Positions 1 through 8,585 of a stretch of 64,000 nt of DNA are shown one piece after another (within the stretch, counting starts at the first letter, position 1; the number at the start of each line of letters is the position of its first letter). The stretch lies in contig JBLNBZ010000043.1 in NCBI GenBank assembly GCA_050260355.1, positions 52,367 to 116,366 on the forward strand. Reading direction: 5' to 3'. This stretch comes from CADEFX01 sp050260355. GTDB lineage: Bacteria > Pseudomonadota > Alphaproteobacteria > Rhizobiales > Hyphomicrobiaceae. The position numbers and the translations under genes were made by a program. Under the pieces are notes generated by a model, which did not search any database, had not been told where the DNA came from, and saw only the letters and a program-made list of their open reading frames with translations.

Positions 1-288
1 CACGTTGTTGGGGGCCGCGTGGTCGTGACGGGTGGTGCGAGCCAGCTTGTGGGGCTTGCGGAGTGGTGGTCAGCACGATGCGGCTCGGTCGCTCGGACCG
101 GCCGCCCGCGAATTTTGGAAAGCCTGTCTTCCGCCATGTCCAGCCCGGCGTTCTCGGCCGCGGTCGGGCTGGTGATCGCGGGAATGTCGCCGGAGGCGGG
201 CTCCGAGACGAGCGGGGGTGCGCTCTCGGCGCCGGCGGGGAGTAGCTACCTTGGGCGAATACATGGGTGGATCCGTGACAGCTTCTGA
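1..288 (+). CDS. ftsA: Cell division protein FtsA, C-terminal end (partial)
   Basis: The frame is open from base 1, so the 5' part lies outside the window. The 95 visible codons contain the actin-fold phosphate-loop segment VVTGGASQL, the GRPRILESL stretch, and the PAFSAAVGL segment typical of FtsA. The protein ends with an amphipathic tail GRIHGWIRDSF, which in FtsA anchors the protein to the membrane. FtsA tethers FtsZ to the membrane and recruits later division proteins. The position 92 bp before ftsZ agrees with this identity. Confidence 0.85.
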   Translation, partial: HVVGGRVVVTGGASQLVGLAEWWSARCGSVARTGRPRILESLSSAMSSPAFSAAVGLVIAGMSPEAGSETSGGALSAPAGSSYLGRIHGWIRDSF

Positions 289-380
289 CACAGCGACCGT
301 GCCCGTGGTGGAGGGATATAGCGCCGCTGCCGTGCTCGCTCGACGTCCTCTCCAGCTGCCGCAAGCGATGTGAGGCATCC

Positions 381-1967
381 GTGAGCATCAAGCTGCAGGT
401 TCCGAAGCCGGTCGACCTGAAGCCGCGCATCACCGTGATCGGTGTCGGTGGGGCTGGCGGGAACGCAATCAACAACATGATCGCGTCCGGGCTGGAGGGC
501 GTCGAGTACATCGTCGCCAACACGGACGCGCAGGCGCTTGCCGCCTCGAGCGCCGAGCGTCGCATTCAGCTCGGCGTCAACCTGACCGAGGGGCTCGGCG
601 CAGGCTCCAAGCCCGAGATCGGCGAGGCGGCTGCCGAGGAGGCGCTGGCCGAGATCCAGAGCCATCTGGCAGGCTCGCACATGGTCTTCATCGCTGCCGG
701 CATGGGCGGCGGCACGGGAACCGGCGCTGCCGGCGTCATCGCGCGTGCGGCGCGAGAGCTCGGCATTCTCACCGTCGGCATCGTCACGAAGCCGTTTCAT
801 TTCGAAGGCACGCGGCGCATGCGCACGGCCGAGGCCGGCATCGCTGAGCTGCAAAAGTATGTCGATACGCTGATTGTCATTCCCAACCAGAACCTGTTCC
901 GCGTCGCGACCGAGAAAACCACGTTCGCCGAGGCGTTCGAGCTTGCCGATCAAGTGCTCTACGCCGGGGTTGCCTGCATCGTCGACCTGATCGTCAAAGA
1001 GGGACTCATCAATCTGGACTTCGCCGACGTGCGCACGGTGATGTGCGGCATGGGCAGCGCCATGATGGGTACCGGCGAGGCCTCGGGCGAGCGGCGCGCC
1101 ACGCTTGCGGCCGAGGAGGCAATCTCCAATCCTCTCCTCGATGACGTCACGCTCAAAGGCGCGCGCGGTTTGCTGCTGTCGATCATCGGCGGTCGCGACA
1201 TGACGCTTTACGAGGTCGACGAGGCGGCGAGCCGTGTCCGTCAGGAGGTCGATGCGGAGGCCAACATTATTGTCGGCGCGACCTTCGATGAGTCCATGGG
1301 AGACCGCATCCGCGTCGCCATCGTGGCCTCGGGCATGGCGCGGACGACGCTGCAAGAGCATCGAAGCACATCCAACTCCAGGCATTTCGGCGCGTCGCCG
1401 TCCCACGGCGATCGCAGCTCAGGCGAGCCTTACCGGCGACCGGAACCGCCGTTCGTTGCGCCACGCCAAGGCCGCGCGCCCGTACCTCACGAGATGCAGC
1501 AGCGACTGTCCGAGGAGCTCGGACATGACGGGATGCGGCCGCAAGATGCAGCTCCTGACACACGGCATGCCGCGGATATACGGCATGCCAGCGAAGAACC
1601 GCGCCGCCCGGCCGGACGCGAGGCCTGGCGCGCGCCAGGCGGGGTTGTCATCGAGGAAGGGCTGCCGCCTTTCAATTCGACTGGCATGCCGAACCGGACG
1701 GCGCCGCCGCCGCTCGATCCTACTGCGCATAACGGGTTTACGCCGGGACCGCCTCAGCCTCTGAAAAGAGAGCGCCGCCGCACGCCTGACGTCGCCGACT
1801 TCCCCCAGGTTGCGCAGCGTGAGTACCATGCGAAGTCTGCGCAGTACGCCGAGCAGTCGGACGATGTTCCGCGGGCTTGCGCATCGTCCGCACCGCGTCA
1901 AGCTCCGCGCAAGAAGAGCCTTCTTCAGCGATTGGTTGCAGCTGGCCGACAGGGCGGTTCCGATTGA
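381..1967 (+). CDS. ftsZ: Cell division GTPase FtsZ with long C-terminal linker
   Basis: Tubulin-like GTPase that polymerises into the Z ring at midcell. Visible motifs are GVGGAGGNAINNM near residue 22, NTDAQAL, the tubulin signature GMGGGTGTGAA near residue 113, and GATFDESMGDRIRVAIVASG at the end of the GTPase/C-terminal domains near residue 313. Residues about 320-528 form a Pro/Arg-rich linker, making the protein (528 aa) much longer than E. coli FtsZ but usual for rhizobial FtsZ. The textbook tail D-IPAFLR is not seen; a DFPQVAQ segment and a basic end KKSLLQRL are present instead. The start is GTG, chosen because it precedes the conserved KLQVPKPVDLKPRITVIG start region. Confidence 0.95.
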   Translation: MSIKLQVPKPVDLKPRITVIGVGGAGGNAINNMIASGLEGVEYIVANTDAQALAASSAERRIQLGVNLTEGLGAGSKPEIGEAAAEEALAEIQSHLAGSHMVFIAAGMGGGTGTGAAGVIARAARELGILTVGIVTKPFHFEGTRRMRTAEAGIAELQKYVDTLIVIPNQNLFRVATEKTTFAEAFELADQVLYAGVACIVDLIVKEGLINLDFADVRTVMCGMGSAMMGTGEASGERRATLAAEEAISNPLLDDVTLKGARGLLLSIIGGRDMTLYEVDEAASRVRQEVDAEANIIVGATFDESMGDRIRVAIVASGMARTTLQEHRSTSNSRHFGASPSHGDRSSGEPYRRPEPPFVAPRQGRAPVPHEMQQRLSEELGHDGMRPQDAAPDTRHAADIRHASEEPRRPAGREAWRAPGGVVIEEGLPPFNSTGMPNRTAPPPLDPTAHNGFTPGPPQPLKRERRRTPDVADFPQVAQREYHAKSAQYAEQSDDVPRACASSAPRQAPRKKSLLQRLVAAGRQGGSD

Positions 1968-2303
1968 GACTTGACGTCGCGACAGAATGCGAGTTCGTGG
2001 TGCCGAATCAGGGAAAGTAGTCGCGGCGCGCAACCGCATTTGCCAATGATGTCAAGCACTAGTCGCAAGCCTTCCAGCTGTATCCGGCGCGTAACAGAGT
2101 GTAAGAATCCGTGATTTGTCGCGCCGCATCACCGAGCGTTATCGTGTTGGTTAAGGGCAGTTTCGATTCGCTCCGCAGTGGCCCGGCACGAAGAAGCCGA
2201 GCCGAACTCAGCCGAGAGTGAGCGAGGCCAGCCATGGGGGGCTCAAGCAGGTCAGGGGATAGGCCAGCCTGAGCCGAATAGGGGATCGAGGGACGGCGCT
2301 ACA
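1968..2303. other. ftsZ-lpxC intergenic region (336 bp)
   Basis: No gene is convincing here. An in-frame upstream extension of lpxC beginning with GTG at 2178 is open, but its 42 residues (Glu/Gly/Gln-rich) are unlike any LpxC N-terminus, so I treat it as leader. The lpxC promoter is expected here but I could not identify a specific one. Confidence 0.4.
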
Positions 2304-3257
2304 ATGTCGAAGCGATTCATCGGCGCTCGCCAGACGACGATTGCGCGCGAAATCGAGATAACAGGTACAGGCGTTCACAGCGGAGCACCAGCATCGGTGG
2401 TGCTCCACCCAGCCCCGGCGGAGACCGGGTTGCGCTTTCTGGTCTCCAAGCGCGGCAAAATCATCTCTGAAATCAGTGCTGATGTGCGGTCGGTCAAGAA
2501 CCTGACCCTCTGCACCGTGGTTGGTGACGACCGGGGAGTAACGGTCGGAACCGTCGAGCACCTCCTCTCCGCCGTGCGCGGGCTCTGCGTCGACAACTGC
2601 TACATTGAGATCGACAGCAAGGAAGTGCCGATCATGGACGGCAGCGCGGCTGCCTTCGTATCGGCGATCGATGACGCAGGCGTTCGCGAGCTGGCCGCCT
2701 CACGGAAATTCATCAAGGTCATCAAGCCGATACGGATCCAGGAAGGCAACAGCTGGGGCGAGTTGTCACCCTACAATGGCTTCCAGCTCGACGTCGAAAT
2801 CGATTTCGACAGCCCGGTGATCGGTCGCCAGCGCATGCGCCTGGACATGAGCCCGGGGACTTACCGTAACGAGCTGTCGCGCGCCCGGACCTTCGGCTTC
2901 ATGCGCGATGTCGAGAAGCTTTGGAAATCGGGCTTGGCGCTCGGCGCTTCGCTCGAGAACACGGTCGCGATCGGCGACGACCGCATCATGAATCCTGAGG
3001 GACTGCGCTACCCGCAAGAGTTCGTCCGGCACAAGATGCTGGATGCGGTTGGCGATCTGGCGCTGGCAGGCGCTCCGCTCCTCGGCGCATACAAGTCCGT
3101 GCGCGGCGGCCACCGGCTCAACGCCCATGTGGTGCAAGCGCTTCTGGCCGATCCCGATGCCTGGGCTTACGTGCATGCTCCGCGCGTGCGGGAGGGCATT
3201 CCGGTGGACCTGTCGCTCGGCATGGCCGCGGCCAATTTTGCAGCCGACCGGTCCTGA
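2304..3257 (+). CDS. lpxC: UDP-3-O-acyl-N-acetylglucosamine deacetylase
   Basis: Zinc amidase for the committed step of lipid A synthesis, acting in the cytoplasm on UDP-3-O-acyl-GlcNAc. The 317-aa product has family length and its hallmarks: RQTTIAREIEITGTGVHSG at the start, the zinc histidine in TVEHLLSAVRG, RARTFGF, and the second zinc site HKMLDAVGDLALAG with His and Asp. I chose ATG 2304 because family members begin a few residues before RQTTI and a purine-rich GGGAC lies just upstream. It sits between ftsZ and bamD, the usual alphaproteobacterial order. Confidence 0.95.
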   Translation: MSKRFIGARQTTIAREIEITGTGVHSGAPASVVLHPAPAETGLRFLVSKRGKIISEISADVRSVKNLTLCTVVGDDRGVTVGTVEHLLSAVRGLCVDNCYIEIDSKEVPIMDGSAAAFVSAIDDAGVRELAASRKFIKVIKPIRIQEGNSWGELSPYNGFQLDVEIDFDSPVIGRQRMRLDMSPGTYRNELSRARTFGFMRDVEKLWKSGLALGASLENTVAIGDDRIMNPEGLRYPQEFVRHKMLDAVGDLALAGAPLLGAYKSVRGGHRLNAHVVQALLADPDAWAYVHAPRVREGIPVDLSLGMAAANFAADRS

Positions 3258-3314
3258 ATTCTCCTTCCCGTCGGCGTTCCCACACCAGCTTGATCACGTG
3301 ACACGAAGCCTTTG

Positions 3315-3342
3315 GTGAAGCGCCATATTTTTGGCGCTTCAC
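3315..3342 (+). terminator. Perfect 11-bp hairpin downstream of lpxC
   Basis: GTGAAGCGCCA (3315-3325) pairs perfectly with TGGCGCTTCAC (3332-3342) around a 6-nt loop. It lies 57 bp after the lpxC stop and before bamD. There is no strong T run after the stem, so it may be a weak terminator or an mRNA-stabilising 3' stem-loop. Confidence 0.5.
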
Positions 3343-3524
3343 GTGTTTATGCTGTGGCCCAGGTGGGGATTATCGGAGAGGCGGCAGGTCGCAATTGGCT
3401 CGCGACAGGTGCCGTGCTAAGCGGTTTGGTCCGTTGCGCGCGACTCGCGCCTGATCGGACAGGGGCGGCAACGCCGAGTTGATGGACCGGTCACAAGAAG
3501 CCGGCCTCGAGCAGGGACAGGCGA

Positions 3525-4514
3525 ATGGCAGTTCGGCGATCGATTTTCTCGCACTCGAGTGCGTTTGTAGCCGTCCTGCTGGTTGCGTGCGCCAGTCTCG
3601 TTGCGGGCTGCGCATCGAAGATCGACACCACCAAGCTGCTCAACCCCGATCCTCCCGACAAGATGTACGCGATAGCTGACGCCTACATGGCGAAGGGGCG
3701 CTGGGACGATGCGGCCAAGCAGTTCGAGGATCTCGACCGCGATCACCCCTATGCGCCCGAAGCCCGTCGCGCAATGGTGATGGCGGCTTACGCATACTAC
3801 AAGGCCGGCAAGTATCAGGAAGCGATCGTTGCCGCGAAACGCTATACAACTATGCATCCTGGCACCAAGGATGCGGCGCTCGCCCATCATATCATCGCCT
3901 CGTCGAACTTCGACGAGATGAAGGATCCAACGCGCGATCAGACCGCGACGCGCAAAGCACTGGCCGAGTTGAAGACGCTCGTTCAGCAGTATCCCGACAG
4001 CCCGTATGCCAAGCAGGCGGAGAATCGGATTCGGCTGTGCGAGGATGCTTTGGCCGCAGCGGAGATGAACGTCGGCCGCTACTATCTGAAGCGCGGCAAT
4101 CAGGTTGCCGCGATCAATCGATTCAAAACGGTCGTCTCCGAGTATCAGACCACGGTGCATGTCGAGGAGGCCCTGATGCGCCTCACCGAGGCTTACTTGT
4201 CGCTCGGCATTCAGAACGAGGCGCAGTCGGCGGCGGCGGTGCTCGGGCACAACTTTCCGCAATCGCGCTGGTATGCCGATGCTTACGGGCTGTTGCAGCG
4301 TGTCGGCCTGAAGCCGCAGATGAATTCCAACAGCTGGGTCGGCCAGCAGTGGAAGAGCGAGATCCGGCGGGGTCCGAATGGCAAGCCCGAGCCTTTGCCT
4401 GAGCCGGTCGCGCCGAACAAGCAGATCCCGCCTGCCAACACGGCGCCGTCGCAGGATATTCCGACGGCCAGTACCACGCGCAGCAAGCCCATGGGGCTCA
4501 CGAGCGTCAATTGA
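3525..4514 (+). CDS. bamD: Outer membrane assembly lipoprotein BamD (ComL/YfiO)
   Basis: Lipoprotein subunit of the BAM complex that inserts beta-barrel proteins into the outer membrane. The 329-aa product begins with a signal peptide ending in the lipobox LVAGC (Cys near residue 29), followed by TPR-type helices: DKMYAIADAYMAKGRWDDAA, APEARRAMVMAAYAYYKAGK and GRYYLKRGNQVAAINRF. The C-terminal 60 residues are Pro-rich and unstructured. The start is ATG 3525, preceded by CAGGGACAGG. In many relatives recN lies directly downstream; here ligA follows instead. Confidence 0.93.
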   Translation: MAVRRSIFSHSSAFVAVLLVACASLVAGCASKIDTTKLLNPDPPDKMYAIADAYMAKGRWDDAAKQFEDLDRDHPYAPEARRAMVMAAYAYYKAGKYQEAIVAAKRYTTMHPGTKDAALAHHIIASSNFDEMKDPTRDQTATRKALAELKTLVQQYPDSPYAKQAENRIRLCEDALAAAEMNVGRYYLKRGNQVAAINRFKTVVSEYQTTVHVEEALMRLTEAYLSLGIQNEAQSAAAVLGHNFPQSRWYADAYGLLQRVGLKPQMNSNSWVGQQWKSEIRRGPNGKPEPLPEPVAPNKQIPPANTAPSQDIPTASTTRSKPMGLTSVN

Positions 4515-4587
4515 GTCGCTTGGCCGGGCTTCGTCATCCAGACGAGGCGCTTTGCGGGATCGGGCGTGCTGGTGCACAGTCTGCTGC

Positions 4588-6720
4588 ATGAGCAAAACGT
4601 CTACCCCAAATAAGCCGGTCGAATCGCTGACCAAGGCAGCCGCGCGCGCAGAGCTCGCGCGCCTTGCCGCCGAGATCGCGCGCCACGACGAGCTCTATTA
4701 TCGGCACGACGCGCCGGAGGTCTCGGATGCGGAATACGATGCGCTTGTGAGGCGCAACGCCGCCATCGAGGCGCGCTTTCCCGATCTCATCCGCGAGGAC
4801 AGTCCCTCGAGGCGCGTCGGCGCCGCTCCGGTCGAGGCGTTCGGCAAGGTGCGTCATGACGTTCCCATGCTGTCGCTCGGCAATGCGTTCGCCGATTCGG
4901 ATATCATCGAGTTCATCGAGCGCGTGCGCCGGTTCCTGCGTGTGCCTGCCGATGACCCGCTGGCGGTTGCGGCTGAGCCCAAGATCGACGGGCTTTCCAT
5001 CTCGATCCGCTACCAAGGCGGCCAACTGGTGCAGGCGGCGACGCGCGGCGACGGCATGACGGGCGAGAACGTCATGGCCAACGTCATGACCATCCGTGAG
5101 ATCCCGCATCGGCTGGCCGGCAAGGACGTGCCGGATCTGATCGACGTGCGCGGCGAAATCTACCTGTCGCATAGCGACTTCCGCCGGCTCAACGCTGCGC
5201 AGGCCGAGGCCGGCGACAAGGTCTTTGCCAATCCACGCAATGCTGCTGCGGGCTCGCTGCGCCAGCTCGATTCCAGGATCACGGCGCGCCGGCCGCTCAA
5301 GTTCTTTGCCTATGCTTGGGGGGCTGCCTCCCGGCTGCCGGCGGACACACAGTCTGGCGTGCTCGACGCCTATGAGCGCTGGGGCCTGCCGGTCAATCCC
5401 CTGCGGCGCGTCTGCCAGAGCGCCGATGAGCTGCTCGCGTTCTACCGCATGATGGCAGAGAGGCGCGCCAAGCTCGGCTATGACATCGACGGTGTGGTCT
5501 ACAAGGTGGATCGCCTCGACTATCAGGAGCGGCTCGGCTTCGTGTCGCGCTCGCCGCGCTGGGCCATCGCCCACAAGTTCCCGGCGGAGCAGGCCACCAC
5601 GGTTCTCAACGACATCGAGATCCAAGTTGGCCGCACGGGCGCCCTGACCCCGGTAGCCAAGCTCGAGCCCGTGACGGTGGGCGGTGTCGTGGTCTCGAAC
5701 GCGACACTCCACAACGAGGACGAGATCGCCCGCAAGGATGTGCGCATCGGCGATACCGTCATCGTGCAGCGCGCCGGCGACGTCATCCCGCAGATCGTCG
5801 GGGTCGTGCTGGACAAGCGGCCGAAGGGCGCCAGGCGTTTCGTATTCCCGGAGCGCTGCCCCGTGTGCGACAGCCATGCCGTGCGCGAGGTCGACGAGAA
5901 GACGGGCAAGGCGGACGTGGTGCGCCGCTGTACGGGCGGCCTCATCTGCCCGGCTCAGGCCAAGGAGCGGCTCAAGCACTTCGTGTCACGCAATGCGTTC
6001 GACATCGAGGGCCTGGGAGGCGAGCGCATCGAGCTGTTTTTCGACGAGGACCGTATTGGCCAGCCTGCTGACATCTTCACCCTGCAGAGGCGCGATGCGC
6101 ATCACCCCGAGCCGCTCGCGACCAAGAAAGGCTTCGGCGCCAAGTCGCTGGAGAATCTGTTCAGGGCCATCGAAGCCCGGCGTACGATCACGCTCGACCG
6201 CTTCATCTATGCGCTCGGCATTCGACATATCGGCGAGACGACGGCGCGCGACCTGGCGCGGGCATTCGGCACGGTCAAGGATTTCCGCGACGCGGTAAAC
6301 GCGGCAGTCAAGGGTGGCCGCGACAGCGACGCCTATCGCGACATCGACAATATCGAGGGCATCGGCACGACCGTGGTGGACGCGCTGGTGGACTTCTTCG
6401 GTGAGCCGCACAACGTCAAGGCGGTGAACGATCTGCTCGCCGAGATCACGGTGGAGCCGTATGTTCGGCCGGCCGCGGTATCCTCGCCCGTCACCGGCAA
6501 GACGGTGGTCTTCACTGGCACGCTCGAGCGAGTGACGCGCAACGAGGCCAAGGCGCAGGCCGAGCGGCTCGGGGCCAAGGTCGCCGGCTCCGTGTCGAAA
6601 AAGACCGACTATGTGATTGCGGGTGCGGACGCCGGCTCCAAGCTGACCAAGGCGCAGGAGCTCGGCGTCACGGTGCTCTCGGAGGACGATTGGCTGAAGC
6701 TGATCGGTCGCGGCGGGTAG
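4588..6720 (+). CDS. ligA: NAD-dependent DNA ligase LigA
   Basis: Seals nicks during replication and repair, using NAD and releasing NMN. The 710-aa protein has the full domain set: adenylation domain with nucleotidyl lysine in EPKIDGLSISIRY (near residue 137), OB fold, zinc finger with CPVC and a later TGGLICPAQ cysteine, helix-hairpin-helix segments around GIGTTVVDAL, and a C-terminal BRCT domain starting near VTGKTVVFTG. I chose ATG 4588, since the frame is open upstream but that extension is Arg-rich antisense-like sequence. The released NMN is a substrate for the PncC-type protein encoded at 35550-36053. Confidence 0.96.
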   Translation: MSKTSTPNKPVESLTKAAARAELARLAAEIARHDELYYRHDAPEVSDAEYDALVRRNAAIEARFPDLIREDSPSRRVGAAPVEAFGKVRHDVPMLSLGNAFADSDIIEFIERVRRFLRVPADDPLAVAAEPKIDGLSISIRYQGGQLVQAATRGDGMTGENVMANVMTIREIPHRLAGKDVPDLIDVRGEIYLSHSDFRRLNAAQAEAGDKVFANPRNAAAGSLRQLDSRITARRPLKFFAYAWGAASRLPADTQSGVLDAYERWGLPVNPLRRVCQSADELLAFYRMMAERRAKLGYDIDGVVYKVDRLDYQERLGFVSRSPRWAIAHKFPAEQATTVLNDIEIQVGRTGALTPVAKLEPVTVGGVVVSNATLHNEDEIARKDVRIGDTVIVQRAGDVIPQIVGVVLDKRPKGARRFVFPERCPVCDSHAVREVDEKTGKADVVRRCTGGLICPAQAKERLKHFVSRNAFDIEGLGGERIELFFDEDRIGQPADIFTLQRRDAHHPEPLATKKGFGAKSLENLFRAIEARRTITLDRFIYALGIRHIGETTARDLARAFGTVKDFRDAVNAAVKGGRDSDAYRDIDNIEGIGTTVVDALVDFFGEPHNVKAVNDLLAEITVEPYVRPAAVSSPVTGKTVVFTGTLERVTRNEAKAQAERLGAKVAGSVSKKTDYVIAGADAGSKLTKAQELGVTVLSEDDWLKLIGRGG

Positions 6721-6752
6721 GCCCGGGGAGTGATCAAGCCGGATCGAGCTCC

Positions 6753-7226
6753 ATGAGCGATCGGGAGATACGGGTCGGTGTCATCTCGGATACGCACGGG
6801 CTGTTGCGACCGCAGGGGCTCGATGCCTTGCGCGGGTCGGAGCTCATCATCCATGCCGGTGATGTCGGACGCCGGGAAGTGCTCGACGCGCTGCGTGTCA
6901 TGGCGCCGACGTTCGTCGTGCGCGGCAACGTCGATACGCAGGCCTGGGCGGCAGCTCTTCCCGCGACTGAAGCCGTCGAGGTCGGGCGGCTCAGGCTCTG
7001 GGTGTTGCACGACATCTCAGAGCTCGCACTGGATCCTGTCGCAGCACGGATCGCCGCGGTGATCTATGGCCACTCGCACAAGCCGTCGATCGAGACGCGC
7101 GACGGGGTTCTCTATCTCAATCCGGGCAGTGCAGGACCGCGCCGCTTCAACCTTCCAGTGACGGTTGCGCGGCTCAGCGTCTCGGGCCAAGTGATACATC
7201 CCGAGATCGTCGAGTTGGCCGTATGA
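6753..7226 (+). CDS. YfcE-family metallophosphoesterase
   Basis: A 157-aa calcineurin-like phosphodiesterase. The metal-binding motifs are all visible: SDTHG near residue 12, HAGDVG, RGNVD, and GHSHKP followed by LNPGSAGPRR. Members of the YfcE/YsnB group hydrolyse phosphodiesters in vitro; the physiological substrate is not certain. The gene starts 32 bp after ligA and 10 bp before the transglycosylase gene, so the three are probably co-transcribed. Start ATG 6753 is chosen because the conserved strand VGVISDTHG begins eight residues later. Confidence 0.85.
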   Translation: MSDREIRVGVISDTHGLLRPQGLDALRGSELIIHAGDVGRREVLDALRVMAPTFVVRGNVDTQAWAAALPATEAVEVGRLRLWVLHDISELALDPVAARIAAVIYGHSHKPSIETRDGVLYLNPGSAGPRRFNLPVTVARLSVSGQVIHPEIVELAV

Positions 7227-7236
7227 AGCAGAACCG

Positions 7237-8463
7237 ATGACCGAAGCGATCAGCCGCCGCGCACTGATTGCCGCCGGACTTGGGGCTGTTTCGGCGTGCG
7301 TTGCTGGCAGCCCGTCGCTCGGCCAGTCCTCACGCATGACGTTTGCGAGCTGGGTGCAGAGCTTCCGGACCCGCGCGCTCTCTCGGGGCATTTCGGATGC
7401 CACATACAACCGCGTGATGGGGTCCATCAAGCCCGATACCTCGGTCTACGCGCTCGATCGTGCGCAGCCCGAGTTTCGCGAAGCGGTGTGGCAGTATTTG
7501 AACCGTCGCGTGTCCGACTGGCGCATCATGACGGGCAAGGTGCGGGCTCGCGAGCATGCGCCGCTCTTGGAGCGCATCGAGCGTAGCTACGGGGTCGACC
7601 GTTACATCATGCTCGGACTGTGGGGCATGGAGTCGGCATTCGGCGATGTCGTCGAGAATCCCAAGCATATGCGGCCCGTGCTGCCGGCGCTTGCCGCGCT
7701 GGCATGGGGCGAGCCGCGCCGGCGCGCCTACTGGGAGCAGGAGCTGCTGAACGCGCTCATCATCATCGAGCGCGGTTGGTCAAAGCCGGACGAGATGATC
7801 GGCTCATGGGCGGGCGCCATGGGCCACACGCAATGGATGCCGGAGGTGTGGCTCGGCATGGGCGTCGACTTCAACCGCGACGGACGTATCTCGCCATTCG
7901 GTCCCCCGGATGACGCACTGGCCGGCACTGCGCGCTATCTGGCCGAGCGCGGCGGCTATCGGCGCGGCGAGAGCTGGGGCTGCGAGGTGCGCTTGCCTGC
8001 CGGTGTGAGTGCGACCGGCGCGCGCAGCATGGCGGCATGGCACAAGCTCGGCGTCACGCGAGCGAGCGGGAAGCCGCTTCCGCAAGCGGGGGAGCAGGCG
8101 CGGCTTTGGCGACCGGCGCCCGGCGGGCCCACGCTGCTCCTTACGCGCAACTTCGACGCCGTGAAGTCGTACAACCCTGCGAACACCTACGCGCTGGCCA
8201 TTGCCCACCTCGGCGATCGCATTCGTGGAGATGGCCCGTTTGTGCAGCCCTTCCCGGGCGGCGAGCGCACGCCGACGCTTGCGGAGGTGCAGGAAATCCA
8301 GCGGCGCCTCACGGCGCTGGGGTTCGATACAGGCGGCACCGACGGGCGCGTCGGGCGCGATACGATGGTCGCCGTGCGTGACTATCAGCGTAAGGTCGGA
8401 ATGACTCCGGCCGACGGCTATGCTGGTCTAAAGCTGCTCGCGCGCCTGCGCCAGGGAACGTGA
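7237..8463 (+). CDS. Secreted MltB-type lytic murein transglycosylase
   Basis: Cleaves peptidoglycan glycan strands with formation of 1,6-anhydro-muramic acid, acting in the periplasm. The 408-aa product has a twin-arginine-like signal (SRRALIAAGLGAVSACVAG), a catalytic domain with the active-site Glu in WGMESAFG, the AGAMGHTQWMPE motif, and a C-terminal peptidoglycan-binding domain (about 340-405: IQRRLTALGFDTGGTDG...VRDYQRK). Length and domain order match the family of MltB-like enzymes with a C-terminal PGB_1 domain common in Rhizobiales. A Cys follows the signal, so lipidation is possible. Confidence 0.9.
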   Translation: MTEAISRRALIAAGLGAVSACVAGSPSLGQSSRMTFASWVQSFRTRALSRGISDATYNRVMGSIKPDTSVYALDRAQPEFREAVWQYLNRRVSDWRIMTGKVRAREHAPLLERIERSYGVDRYIMLGLWGMESAFGDVVENPKHMRPVLPALAALAWGEPRRRAYWEQELLNALIIIERGWSKPDEMIGSWAGAMGHTQWMPEVWLGMGVDFNRDGRISPFGPPDDALAGTARYLAERGGYRRGESWGCEVRLPAGVSATGARSMAAWHKLGVTRASGKPLPQAGEQARLWRPAPGGPTLLLTRNFDAVKSYNPANTYALAIAHLGDRIRGDGPFVQPFPGGERTPTLAEVQEIQRRLTALGFDTGGTDGRVGRDTMVAVRDYQRKVGMTPADGYAGLKLLARLRQGT

Positions 8464-8585
8464 AGCGAAGGCGATTTGGATCATGCGATGTGCCCGATGA
8501 AGGCGCGCCGAAGCACGGGGGCTAAACTGGCTCAAAGCCTGCAGGCGTGCAAATCTTGGTGCGGGATCGGCGAGGACGGGGGCCC

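Noticed and set aside
246..1406. Long open frame of 386 codons antisense to ftsZ
   Set aside because: It is His/Arg/Asp-rich, matches no family and mirrors the GC-rich codon pattern of ftsZ; a typical shadow of a high-GC gene.
4534..5979. 481-codon open frame antisense to ligA
   Set aside because: It lies wholly opposite a fully conserved ligA and has no recognisable motif.
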